From positions 1 to 64,000 of the forward strand of contig NZ_CBQR020000071.1 of NCBI RefSeq assembly GCF_000455485.1: a DNA stretch of 64,000 nt, read 5' to 3'. Every line of letters starts with the position of its first letter. Position 1 is the stretch's first letter. Source of the DNA: Gorillibacterium massiliense (lineage in GTDB: Bacteria; Bacillota; Bacilli; Paenibacillales; NBRC-103111). Shown here one piece after another: positions 1 through 8,697 of the stretch. Below the pieces are notes generated by a model. It saw nothing but the letters and a program-made list of their open reading frames with translations. It was not told where the DNA came from and searched no databases. The translations under genes were made by a program, and so were the position numbers.

Positions 1-1334
1 AAGGCTATTTTACGGTTGAAAACGGGGAGCGGCTGTTTCTCAACCGCTCCTTCCTCAAGGCGGGAAGCACCTATTGGTACGAGCTTTATCCGCATATCTT
101 GCTCTCCGCCCTCGCTGCCTGCTACCCACAGGAAGAGGGGCTGCAGGCTATCATGCGGGAGACGGCGGACAAATGGCGGAAGGCCTGCGAGTCGCTGGCG
201 GCGGAAAACGGAGTGCCGGATTTTGATCATTTGGCTTACGATTTCGAACTTGGCCGCTCTGTGGACAACGGCCGGTGGAAGGAACCAGACGCCGCGGCTG
301 GTATGGCTTGGCTGCAATATATGGCCTATGTGCGCTGGGGCGATGAGCGCAGCCTTGCCGCGGCCCGTTCCAGCCTGGAATTTCTCAAGGACTATGCGGA
401 AAATCCCTTCTATGAAGTACTGCTTCCCTTCGGGGCTTACATCGCCGCGCGGATGAATGCCGAGCTGGGTGACACGCATGACGTGGAAAAGCTGGTCAAC
501 GACGTATTTGAAGGGAACAGCGCTTGCCGTCCCGGCTGGGGCGTTATCTCCGAACGCTGGGGCGATTACGATTGCCACGGCTTGTGCGGCAGTCTGACCG
601 ACTGGGGGCAGCGATGGGATGTCGTGCCGCCGGAAGAAGGCTGGGCGGAGCATGACCCAGTCCGCAGCGGGTACGCCTTCGCCGCCAATACCTTCGCCCT
701 GGCGGCGCCGCTCGTGCCGCTGGTCCGCTACGACAGCCGCTTTGCCGCCGATATCGGCAAATGGATGCTGAACGCGGCCAACGCGGCGCGGCTGTTTTAT
801 CCCGGGGCGCTGCCCGCGAAGCAGCAATCCTGCGCGTTTTACCATCCAGATCCCGACGATGTGATCGCCTACGAGGGCTTACGCAAATGGTGGGATGAAC
901 AGAGCCCCTATGCTACCGGGGATGCGATCCGCTACAGCTGGGGCTCCATTGATCTCGGCCTTTACGGCTCGTCCCACGTCGGCTTTTTCGGGGGCATCAT
1001 CGAACAGACCGAGGTGGAAGGCATTCTCCGGCTCGATTGTCTCCGTACCGATTTTTTCCGCGCGCCGGCTTATCCGACGCATTTGTTTTACAACCCTTAC
1101 GGGGAAGATCGAGCAGTCGCCGCCCCTTTGTCGCAATCCGGCATGCGCTGCTACGACGCCGTGACTCACCGGTTGCTGCCGCTCACGGATGATCGGCTGG
1201 TCATTCCAGCCCATGGGGCAGTGCTGGCCGTCACCTTGCCCGCAGACGGGGAACTGACGGCCCGGGAAGGAAAACGGTACTGCAACGGCATCATCATCGA
1301 TTATGCGATAGATAATGGAGGAGCTTCATGCTAA
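1..1334 (+). CDS. Probable glycan-active (alpha/alpha)-barrel protein, 5' end outside window
   Basis: The open frame (third frame) is already running at the first bases, so the start lies upstream; about 440 C-terminal residues are visible. The protein is rich in Trp, Tyr and Gly and has repeated helical hairpin-like stretches, followed by a beta-rich tail after about residue 370. That is the look of a six-hairpin glycosidase-type toroid with a C-terminal beta domain, but I see no signature that names a family. The ATG at 99 is internal because coding continues upstream without a break. It overlaps the DUF1861 gene by 7 bases, so the two are translationally coupled; that neighbour class is usually found beside mannoside phosphorylases, which suggests a role in beta-mannoside or other glycan use. 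That functional reading is inference. Confidence 0.6.
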   Translation, partial: GYFTVENGERLFLNRSFLKAGSTYWYELYPHILLSALAACYPQEEGLQAIMRETADKWRKACESLAAENGVPDFDHLAYDFELGRSVDNGRWKEPDAAAGMAWLQYMAYVRWGDERSLAAARSSLEFLKDYAENPFYEVLLPFGAYIAARMNAELGDTHDVEKLVNDVFEGNSACRPGWGVISERWGDYDCHGLCGSLTDWGQRWDVVPPEEGWAEHDPVRSGYAFAANTFALAAPLVPLVRYDSRFAADIGKWMLNAANAARLFYPGALPAKQQSCAFYHPDPDDVIAYEGLRKWWDEQSPYATGDAIRYSWGSIDLGLYGSSHVGFFGGIIEQTEVEGILRLDCLRTDFFRAPAYPTHLFYNPYGEDRAVAAPLSQSGMRCYDAVTHRLLPLTDDRLVIPAHGAVLAVTLPADGELTAREGKRYCNGIIIDYAIDNGGASC

Positions 1335-2284
1335 ATACATCCGTGCAAGATCAAACCTGTCAAGAAATGCTGGAAGAGTACCGCAGCCGCCGCGCCGCTA
1401 CGGGTGCGCCTACCGCCCGCAAGCTGACTTTTGCCCAAGTGAACGGGCGGGATGTCTATAACATCACCGCACCCTTTCAAGACAAGGGTGAATGGATGCT
1501 GGCCGGTCGGGTCGAAGGTCGGGAGACGGAGTTTTCCGAGGTGCTGATCTTCCGCCTAAGCAGCGAAGAATGGGAGCCGGATACGCGCTATGCGCCGCTG
1601 CCGCTGCAGGATCCGTTTTATACCCGCGTCGGCGGGGATTTGATTCTGGGTGGCGTCTCCCTGATTCTGGACAAGGACGATCCGGAGAGGATCGCCTCCT
1701 GGGTGACCGCCTTCCGGCGCGGCCCCTTCCTTGCCGAACTGGCTCCCTTCCTGGAGGGTCCCGATCACATGAAGGATGTCCGCATTGTCCAACTGCCGGA
1801 CGGGGATGTCGGCGTCTTGAGCCGCCCGCAAGGCGAGAAGGGCGGCCGAGGAAAGATCGGTTTTACCCGCGCTTCTTCCCTAGGGGTGGTTACGGCTGAA
1901 GCAATCGCTGCCGCTCCGTTGTTTGAGAACATGTTCCCGGAAGAGGAATGGGGAGGCGCCAATGAAGCCCATGTGTTGAAAAACGGGCTGATCGGCGTCC
2001 TTGGCCATGTCGCCTGCTTCGACAACACCGGAGACCGGCACTATTATCCGATGACCTTCGCTTTCGATCCCGCGACGCGGGAAAGAACGCCGATGAAGAT
2101 CATCGCCGAGCGGGCTGACCTGCCCACGGGTCCGGCCAAGCGGCCGGATCTGGCGGATGTCCTGTTCAGCGGCGGGCTGATCCGCCAGAGCGCCGGCACC
2201 GCCGAACTGTATGTGGGGATGAGCGACGCGGAAGCGGGCGTGGTGCGGGTTTTGGATCCGTTTTTGGAATACGAAGCGTTGTAG
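1328..2284 (+). CDS. DUF1861 family protein (GH130-like beta-propeller)
   Basis: 318 residues, cytoplasmic, no signal peptide. The order of short beta motifs (GEWMLAGRVEGRETEFSEV near the N-terminus, then TRVGGDLILGGV and a late ENMFPEEEWGGANEAH block) matches what I know of DUF1861. These proteins resemble five-bladed propellers of mannoside phosphorylases (GH130) and sit in mannan or glycan operons. GGAGGAG before the ATG at 1328 fixes the start, inside the end of the upstream gene. A terminator follows at 2327. A mannanase gene (GH26) lies 1.8 kb downstream on the other strand, so beta-mannan use is a plausible shared theme. Enzymatic activity of this family is not established to my knowledge. 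Confidence 0.75.
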   Translation: MLNTSVQDQTCQEMLEEYRSRRAATGAPTARKLTFAQVNGRDVYNITAPFQDKGEWMLAGRVEGRETEFSEVLIFRLSSEEWEPDTRYAPLPLQDPFYTRVGGDLILGGVSLILDKDDPERIASWVTAFRRGPFLAELAPFLEGPDHMKDVRIVQLPDGDVGVLSRPQGEKGGRGKIGFTRASSLGVVTAEAIAAAPLFENMFPEEEWGGANEAHVLKNGLIGVLGHVACFDNTGDRHYYPMTFAFDPATRERTPMKIIAERADLPTGPAKRPDLADVLFSGGLIRQSAGTAELYVGMSDAEAGVVRVLDPFLEYEAL

Positions 2285-2326
2285 GAATGGATGTGGCTTT
2301 CGCTGCTCAAATAATCGGCTAAGACT

Positions 2327-2366
2327 AAAGGCTGCGGGATAGGTTCTCGCAGCCTTTGCTTTGTTT
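2327..2366 (+). terminator. Rho-independent terminator after DUF1861 gene
   Basis: Stem AAAGGCTGCG (2327-2336) pairs with CGCAGCCTTT (2348-2357), followed by a T-rich stretch. It closes the glycan operon. Confidence 0.8.
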
Positions 2367-2520
2367 TATTCAATATATCGCTCATGTTTCCACCATGCCC
2401 AACATGAGGAAAACGACCTGGTCGTGTCAAAACGCCGATTTCCCCCTGGAAGGAGCAGCTGGTTAAAGAGATCAGGGAGATGGTTCCCGGCGTCAAAAAA
2501 GCATTTGCGCCAACATCAAC

Positions 2521-2883
2521 AACAAGCTCACCAATTTTGGATGGATTAATGGAGTCAAAAAGAAAACTTCTGAAAAGGAGCTTGCTCAGAGGTTGTCTCC
2601 GAGAAGCGAAAAAGGTTCATGGACTGAATTGAGTAACGAGTGTGCCGGTTCGAAAAGCGGAAGGGTTCTTCCTGATTTGGATCACTCTTCTTTTAGAATA
2701 GACAAAGATATCGAGCGTAGGCTGAAAGAGGAAAATCTAATATACGACAGTTTTATGGAATTTCCAGCCGATTTGTTTGGGAGCAAATTAGACAAATTCA
2801 TAACAAACACGAAAGACACGTTTACTGTATGTCAGTTGAAAAAAGATCAAGGCCAACTAGCGAAAAGGCCGCAGTCATTCTAG
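2521..2883 (+). pseudogene. Remnant of a YdeI/OmdA-family protein
   Basis: One frame reads, without a usable start, GWINGVKKKTSEKELAQ, then SPRSEKGSWTELSNE, then FRIDKDIERRLKEE and FMEFPADLF. These match in order the conserved blocks of the YdeI/OmpD-associated family (W-I-D/N-G-V-K/R-x-K; TPRxxxSxWSxxN; F-x-I-D-x-D-I; F-x-x-F-P-x-L-Y). The usual N-terminal part, the Arg-rich 'LIxxGxM' segment and the C-terminal VRIDxI end are missing or scrambled, and no ribosome site precedes it. The family is linked to bacteriocin protection or envelope functions. The stretch 2367-2520 before it shows no other supported gene. Confidence 0.6.
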
Positions 2884-3089
2884 AGCGGTTGTTGAAAAAG
2901 TCTGACTTGATTTATTAACGCACAATCAAATAAAAGGATATCCCACTTATGATCGAATGATGATACGGGATAACCTTCTTTGAACTGTAACCTGCCTGCA
3001 ATGCAACGAATTGGTACATAGAAATCTGGTAAAGTGTGATAGGATAGAGTTGCATTTTTATTTTCCCGTCGAGGTAAAAAGGAAGTATC

Positions 3090-3845
3090 ATGAGAATCAT
3101 TATTTCGCCTGCCAAGAAGATGAAGACGGACACGGATTTCTTTGCTTGCGGACAGATGCCGCAATTTTTAAGCGAATCGAAAATTCTTCTGTCTTTATTA
3201 AAAAAGTGGAGCTATGAAGAAGCAAAATCAATTTGGAATTGCAATGATGCCATCGCTACGCTGAATGTTGAGCGGATTGAGAATATGGATTTAACCCGGG
3301 ATTTGACTCCAGCTCTCTTTTCCTACGAGGGCATTCAATACCAGCACATGGCACCCGGCGTGTTTCAAGCGGAGGAGTTGGAGTATCTTCAGAAGCATTT
3401 GCGGATCCTATCCGGGTTTTATGGGATGCTGCGGCCTTTTGACGGAGTTGTTCCTTATAGGCTGGAAATGCAGGCAAAGCTGGACGGGCCTGGCTTCAGC
3501 TCCCTCTATGGGTTTTGGAACAGAAAACTGGCGGATCAGCTTTTTTCGGAGAGCAACTGCATACTGAATTTGGCCTCCAAGGAATACAGCAAATGTATCT
3601 CTCCTTACCTGAGCGGGGATGTTCGGTTTGTTACTTGTGTGTTTGGGCAGAAAATCGGCGATAAGGTGATAGAAAAAGGGACTCAGGTCAAGATAGCCAG
3701 AGGCGAAATGGTTCGCTTCATGGCCGAGTGCCAAATCGGCTCTGTGGAGGATATCAAATGGTTTAACAGACTAAATTATGGTTTCTCTGATGAGTTGTCA
3801 AATGAGAGTACGTATGTGTTTATACAAAAACATGCAAATAGCTAG
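3090..3845 (+). CDS. yaaA: Peroxide stress protein YaaA (DUF328/UPF0246)
   Basis: 251 residues, the normal length for the family. The N-terminal ISPAKKM motif (residues 5-11) and the central LSGFYGMLRPFDGVVPYRLEM block are diagnostic. Known YaaA protects DNA and proteins under hydrogen peroxide by limiting free intracellular iron, and it binds DNA through a helix-hairpin-helix-like element. The ATG at 3090 begins the conserved MRIIISPAKK, so the start is secure. It stands alone between a gene remnant and the mannanase on the opposite strand. About 240 bases after it contain only a hairpin at 4040-4067. Confidence 0.9.
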   Translation: MRIIISPAKKMKTDTDFFACGQMPQFLSESKILLSLLKKWSYEEAKSIWNCNDAIATLNVERIENMDLTRDLTPALFSYEGIQYQHMAPGVFQAEELEYLQKHLRILSGFYGMLRPFDGVVPYRLEMQAKLDGPGFSSLYGFWNRKLADQLFSESNCILNLASKEYSKCISPYLSGDVRFVTCVFGQKIGDKVIEKGTQVKIARGEMVRFMAECQIGSVEDIKWFNRLNYGFSDELSNESTYVFIQKHANS

Positions 3846-4039
3846 GATGCCACAATGGAGAACTAGCTTCATCTGCGATAACCCTCAGAGCAATCTGTGT
3901 TCCCACAAATGGAATCATAAGGTGATATACTCGTATAAGGATTAATTGCGATCCTCCATCGGGTATCCCAACCCCCAAATAAATCATGACGATCGTCCGC
4001 TAGCATATGCGAGATAAAAATGAACCCGTTCACAGAGAA

Positions 4040-4067
4040 GGAGCTCGTCCGAAAATCGGCGAGCTCC
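4040..4067. terminator. Hairpin between convergent yaaA and GH26 genes
   Basis: GGAGCTCG at 4040 pairs with CGAGCTCC ending at 4067, extended by a CCG/CGG pair. A short ATTTT follows on the plus strand. The uridine tract is weak, so it could act in either direction or be only a stable 3' end. Confidence 0.5.
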
Positions 4068-4090
4068 ATTTTGACAAATTGAACCCACCC

Positions 4091-6949
4091 TTACGGCTCC
4101 ACACCCCATTGCAGACTGCCGTTCACGTAACCGGTCATTTTCGTCCAATCTGCGTAGCTGGAGCCGGTTGGGCTGAACGAGTAGTCGCCGGTTTGTGTGT
4201 AGTTGCTCCAGTCCGTACGGGCGATGCGGATCTGGATCTCAGCTTCGGCGCTTGGCGCCAGCGAGCCGGCTGAGCTGGAAAAGCCGATTTCAAAATACGT
4301 GTCGGCGCCTGTTTTTGGAGTGGCCATCGTCACGAACGTGCCGGTGACGTTGGAGCTGCCAACATTCGACCAGTCGCACCAGAACGCTTGCGTCTTGTTA
4401 GCGTCAACCGTGTAGTAGTAGCGGAGCTTGACGTTAGCAAGATTAATCGCCGTCGTGCCGGTATTTACGATTTTAATTCTCGGAGCGATTGTGTTGCTGG
4501 AAGCTGAGGTGTTCGCGTTGAACATTTGGATTTTCAGCCCGCCTATCGTTGTTGAAGTCGTGTCGACTACTGATACCGCCAACACGGGATCGGTGCCTGC
4601 GCTGAAGTCGAATGTCAAATTCGTTGTACCGACCGCTTGCGCGGCGAGATAGCTTTTGTTAATCGTGACAGTCGTGCCCGATACGGTGTAGTCTGTGCCG
4701 GCTACGAGGGTGGCACTGCCGTTCTTGATGCTCGATAGCGTGTTGCCGTTCAGTGTCAATGCTACCGTGATGTCGGCTTGGTTTGCCGTCTTCTTGTCGA
4801 AGGTCGCGCTTGTCGGCGAAATGGTCGAGTTGTTCACCGTGGACGTCGTGTCAACGACCGATATCGCCAGCACGGGATCGTTGCCTGCGCTGAAGTCGAA
4901 TGTCAGGTTCGTCGTGCCGACTGCCTGTGCGGCAAGATAGCTTTTCTTAATCGTGACAGTCGTACCCGATACAGTGTAGTCTGTGCCCGATACGAGGGAG
5001 GCAGAACCGTTTTTAATGCCGCTGAGTGTATTGCCGTTCAAGGTCATCGTAACCGCGATGTCGGCTTGGTTCGCCGTCTTCTTGTCAAAGGTCGCGCTTG
5101 TCGGCGAAATGGTTGAGTTGGCCGAGGGCGTCGTGTCGACGACCGTAACCACCAGCACGGGATCGGTGCCTGCGCTGAAGTCGAAGGTCAGATTCGTCGT
5201 GCCGACTGCCTGTGCGGCAAGGTAGCTTTTTTTAATCGTAACGGTTGTGCCCGATACGGTGTAGTCCGTGCCGGCTACGAGGGAGGTAGAGCCGTTCTTA
5301 ATGCCGTTGAGTGTATTGCCGTTAAAATTCACCGTTATAGCCTTATCGCTTTGATTCGGAGCATATTTGTCGAATTGAACGGTTTTAGGTGTAATGGATG
5401 AGCTTGTGCTTGGAACCTTCAAATTGGGCAGTTCATCCAATGTGATGACATAGCTGCTTTGATAAAGCATCGTCAAGGTGGCCGGATAATTATTGGCGGA
5501 GCTCATGAGGAATTCGCCGTACCAAGGCAAGAAGTAGAGCCATCCCGATTTTTCCTCCGTTAGATTTTGGACGCTTGGAATGGTGTCGTTCTCCGTCATG
5601 GCCACCATTTTCTTACCGCTGGTCATATCAACAAGCCGATAGAAAGTTGAAGTAATGGCATCCTCGTTGGGTACGCCGGACAAACCGTCATAGCGGTTAT
5701 AGATCGTATTGTATTTATCGTAACCGACAATATCTACCTGATTGTCACCGGGATACCATACGGGAGAAGTGCTATACGTATAGCTGTTATAAGTCCAGAT
5801 CAAGTTGTGCAAGCCGTACGTCCCCGTCAGTTCGGTATAGAGCAGATTCCACAGCTGTTTATATACGGTTGCACCTGCCTTGGCCCACCAGAACCAAGCG
5901 CCTTCCCCGTTCACCCCGCCGTTGCCCTCCGCCTCATGAAAGGGACGGAAAATAACCGGTACTCCATTGTTTTGCAAAATGAGCAGCTGTTCCGCCAGGT
6001 CTTTAATGGCAAGCTGCAAGTATTGATATTCTTTCGTACCGGGAACCACCGCATTGGCCGTATTGAAATCTGTTTCCGTCGGCTTGTAGGTGGCGTCTGT
6101 CCAAACTATAGATTGTCCGAGCTGATAGGAGGTGAAATTTTTCGGCACCGTGATATGCCAGCTGGCTGTTGCGATTCCGCCCCGGTTATTCACCCAATCG
6201 ATCACCCGATTGGTCGTGCCGTCCTCCCACCCATATAATGGATTATAGTTCATAAAATCGAAGCCGCGGATCGCCGGGTATTTTCCGGTCAAATTATGGA
6301 TCCAATCAAACTCCAACTCAGAATTGCCGTTATTTCCGCCCCCGTATATCTCCTGCTGGCCGGAGATAATATGGTTGCCGTAAACCCCAGTCAAATAGTT
6401 CATCAATAGTTGAGTTTCCGCTGTCGCATGAGGATCCGTAAGGCTCGGTTGTACATTCAAAGGATCAAGTTTAGCGTAATCTACGGTGAAGGAGTCAAAA
6501 TAGGCGAATCCCCAACCGGCTTTTAATTGGATCGTGTTGCTTCCCGCATTCAGCTTTTGAATGCCAAAATCGAAATTGGCCCATGTGGTCGTGTAGGGTA
6601 GCATAAAGGATCCCTTCGTAACGCCGTTAACGGTTAAATACTGAAGTCTTCCGTCGGGACTCAGCTCCTGCATGTAACGGGTGGAGATCGAGTACATACC
6701 GGTTGCCGGGACAGTCACCGTGAAGGTTATGGTACCGGAATTCTGCATCCAAACAAATCCGTTTCCAGTGTAGCCGGGTTTGGGTGTCCCGTAAATTTGA
6801 GTCGCAACTTGAAGATCGGAGCTGAGCTGAGCGTTTTCGGCTTCAATCGTGAAGAGCGCGGTGTCCGCATGAGCAGGCACTGTCGACAATCCTATCAGCA
6901 GGGTAAAAGCTAGCATAATCGCACATACCTTTTTGAGCCAGCATTTCAT
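4091..6949 (-). CDS. Secreted modular beta-mannanase: CBM35-like, GH26, three X2 modules, CBM3
   Basis: 952 residues. Signal peptide 1-28 (hydrophobic core, AHA cleavage). Residues 32-160 form a CBM35-like module beginning TIEAENA. Residues 172-510 are a GH26 catalytic domain: SGQQE near 196, proton donor Glu339 in RPFHEAEG, nucleophile Glu453 in AMTEND. Three Ig-like X2 modules follow (about 518-604, 612-699 and 708-795), nearly identical to each other. A CBM3 cellulose-binding module (about 804-952) ends the protein in the usual WGVEP-type tail. Known GH26 enzymes cut internal beta-1,4-mannosidic bonds; the CBMs would tether it to mannan and cellulose in plant cell walls. The ribosome site AAAGGGG precedes the ATG. 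It is monocistronic. Confidence 0.93.
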   Translation of the reverse strand: MKCWLKKVCAIMLAFTLLIGLSTVPAHADTALFTIEAENAQLSSDLQVATQIYGTPKPGYTGNGFVWMQNSGTITFTVTVPATGMYSISTRYMQELSPDGRLQYLTVNGVTKGSFMLPYTTTWANFDFGIQKLNAGSNTIQLKAGWGFAYFDSFTVDYAKLDPLNVQPSLTDPHATAETQLLMNYLTGVYGNHIISGQQEIYGGGNNGNSELEFDWIHNLTGKYPAIRGFDFMNYNPLYGWEDGTTNRVIDWVNNRGGIATASWHITVPKNFTSYQLGQSIVWTDATYKPTETDFNTANAVVPGTKEYQYLQLAIKDLAEQLLILQNNGVPVIFRPFHEAEGNGGVNGEGAWFWWAKAGATVYKQLWNLLYTELTGTYGLHNLIWTYNSYTYSTSPVWYPGDNQVDIVGYDKYNTIYNRYDGLSGVPNEDAITSTFYRLVDMTSGKKMVAMTENDTIPSVQNLTEEKSGWLYFLPWYGEFLMSSANNYPATLTMLYQSSYVITLDELPNLKVPSTSSSITPKTVQFDKYAPNQSDKAITVNFNGNTLNGIKNGSTSLVAGTDYTVSGTTVTIKKSYLAAQAVGTTNLTFDFSAGTDPVLVVTVVDTTPSANSTISPTSATFDKKTANQADIAVTMTLNGNTLSGIKNGSASLVSGTDYTVSGTTVTIKKSYLAAQAVGTTNLTFDFSAGNDPVLAISVVDTTSTVNNSTISPTSATFDKKTANQADITVALTLNGNTLSSIKNGSATLVAGTDYTVSGTTVTINKSYLAAQAVGTTNLTFDFSAGTDPVLAVSVVDTTSTTIGGLKIQMFNANTSASSNTIAPRIKIVNTGTTAINLANVKLRYYYTVDANKTQAFWCDWSNVGSSNVTGTFVTMATPKTGADTYFEIGFSSSAGSLAPSAEAEIQIRIARTDWSNYTQTGDYSFSPTGSSYADWTKMTGYVNGSLQWGVEP
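4565..5398 (-). repeat. Three tandem X2-module coding repeats inside the mannanase
   Basis: Units at roughly 5138-5398, 4853-5116 and 4565-4828, about 260 bases each. They encode a shared pattern with NGNTL, GTDYTVSGTTVTI, SYLAAQAVGTTNLTFDFSAG and DPVL. The units remain alike at the DNA level, which points to recent duplication or ongoing homogenisation. X2 modules are known spacer or accessory domains in cellulosomal and free wall-degrading enzymes. Confidence 0.88.
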
Positions 6950-7445
6950 TACTACTGTCCCCTTTCATGTGAAATATACTAAATCATCTTGCAAACCCTT
7001 CTTCTATGATTGCGCTTTCAAAATTACCATAGCATATGGTTAAACCACTGTATATGCAACCAAATATTCATTGATTCTCCTAACTCCTGCCACTTTTGTT
7101 ACAAAGAAAAACTAGCATAATTTTTCAAAAACAACCCGTTTAATAGAACCAATTCCCTAGACGGCAGGGGAAATCATTTGGCGAGAGGATATATCCTCTT
7201 ATTTTTCTGGTTGTAAAAAGATAGAAGTGTGGTGGTTTGGAGAAATGATGCCCATTGGAGTATGAATGGCGGGAGCCGGACGAGTTTGATTCGTATAAGG
7301 ATTAAGGGATTAGTCGAGGTCGTTTTTTTACAATACGGGTATCGAAGCTTTTAATATCATTAGATGGCGCACACCGCTTAGAACGTAACCTGCAATGGTA
7401 TTTTCCTGAAATTATTGTATTAAATGATATAATATGTGAAGAGTA
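6950..7445. other. 496-base intergenic stretch between divergent genes
   Basis: Apart from the GH26 promoter region, I find no gene here. A weak TATAAT-like box lies near 7428-7435 just upstream of the next gene. The stretch is AT-rich at both ends with a short GC-richer middle. Confidence 0.5.
7031..7059 (-). promoter_or_regulatory. Candidate promoter and operator of the GH26 gene
   Basis: On the minus strand TTGCAT (7054-7059) lies 17 bases before TATGCT (7031-7036). The same segment carries an inverted repeat, GCATAT (7032-7037) and ATATGC (7052-7057), overlapping both promoter boxes, which would suit a carbohydrate-responsive regulator. Confidence 0.45.
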
Positions 7446-8408
7446 TTGATATTAAGCGAGGTGAGTAACATAGCAAATTTAAGAAATGAGATAGCACAAG
7501 CAATTGGAATTATATCTCCTAATACCATACCTCATATTGAATATAGACTACTGGACTCCACAAAGGAAGATGGATATACAAGACAATTAATTGAGTATGA
7601 TTCTTACGGAGACAAAGTCATTGCTTTTCTTTTGCTTCCGGAAATACTTGATAAAAATCCAGCTATTCTCATCAATCACCAGCACAACAGGGAGCATCAT
7701 TTAGGAAAGAGCGAAGTTTGCGGTTTAGCTGGGAATCCTTTGCAAGCTTTTGGACCTGAATTGGCGAAAAAGGGATTTGTTGTGTTAGCTCCTGACTCAA
7801 TATGCTTTGAGGAAAGACGTAAAAATGCACATGGAATAGAACCTCTCTTAGATGGCGGTGACTTTTGGGAGCATTATAATGAAATGTGCTATCGTATAAT
7901 AAAAGGCGATTATTTGATGAAAAAAGTGCTAGATGATGCTATCAATGGGGTAACTTTGCTTTCTAATCTTACTTATGTTGACAATAAAAGTATTGGCACA
8001 CTTGGACATTCATATGGTGGTAATACTGTTTTATTTCTTTCTGCGTTAGATGAACGAATAGCCTTTAGTTGTGCAAGCGGTAGTGCTTGTACTTATGAAA
8101 ATCGCATGATAAACAATGTTGGGATTGAAATGGCGAGTGTAATTCCGAACTTCCACAGCAAATACGATATATTTAATTTGGTATCTTGTATTGCACCAAG
8201 ACGATTGCTTATTGTTTCTGCGGAAGATGATAAATATTCAAGAGATGCTTCATATATCGTTGAAAAAGCCAGCCCAACCTATTCAGAACTTAAAGCCTTA
8301 CACAACCTGCACCACAAGAGATATCAAGGCGGTCATGGATTGACGAAAGAAAGATTCGATTTTATTATAGAGTGGCTTGATTCAAATGCGAAACATTGTG
8401 TAGTATAA
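7446..8408 (+). CDS. Alpha/beta hydrolase (dienelactone-hydrolase-like fold)
   Basis: 320 residues from the TTG at 7446. GHSYGG (187-192) supplies nucleophile Ser189; Asp261 or Asp262 in SAEDDKYS and His297 in QGGHGL complete the triad. No signal peptide, so cytoplasmic; the substrate is unknown. The start is odd. The best ribosome site, GAGGTGAG (7458-7465), lies inside this reading and points to an in-frame ATA at 7470, where an ATG would be expected. Either an AUA start, a mutated ATG, or the weaker TTG 7446 or GTG 7461 is used. The gene is clearly more AT-rich than its neighbours, suggesting separate acquisition. A terminator follows at 8452. Confidence 0.8.
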   Translation: MILSEVSNIANLRNEIAQAIGIISPNTIPHIEYRLLDSTKEDGYTRQLIEYDSYGDKVIAFLLLPEILDKNPAILINHQHNREHHLGKSEVCGLAGNPLQAFGPELAKKGFVVLAPDSICFEERRKNAHGIEPLLDGGDFWEHYNEMCYRIIKGDYLMKKVLDDAINGVTLLSNLTYVDNKSIGTLGHSYGGNTVLFLSALDERIAFSCASGSACTYENRMINNVGIEMASVIPNFHSKYDIFNLVSCIAPRRLLIVSAEDDKYSRDASYIVEKASPTYSELKALHNLHHKRYQGGHGLTKERFDFIIEWLDSNAKHCVV

Positions 8409-8451
8409 GCATTTTCTACATATTGAAAGTAAATAAATTTTGAATCCTAAA

Positions 8452-8480
8452 CCTCACAAAATTCTGTGAGGCTTCTTTAA
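8452..8480 (+). terminator. Terminator after hydrolase gene
   Basis: CCTCACA (8452-8458) pairs with TGTGAGG (8465-8471) around a 6-base loop, then a T-rich run. Confidence 0.75.
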
Positions 8481-8697
8481 TTTCCGAAGATTTGGGTATA
8501 CGAAATCAAATTTAGTTTGAAACGTTTCGGCACTTACGGATACTTCTCTGGATTCGGTAGCCATCGTAATTTATGTCGCTTGATGCCGGATTCTCTCTTG
8601 ATCTGGGCTAATCTACTGTTCCGCTCATATAGCGAAGGGTTTTTATATCGTTTATACTTATAAAGCCAATAACTTCTTAGGAGCTGTCTGACAAACC

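Noticed and set aside
3931-7305. Identical 15-base TCGTATAAGGATTAA at 3931-3945 and 7291-7305, flanking the mannanase gene
   Set aside because: A 15-base match is expected about once or twice by chance in 64 kb; no transposase, longer repeat or target-site pattern accompanies it.
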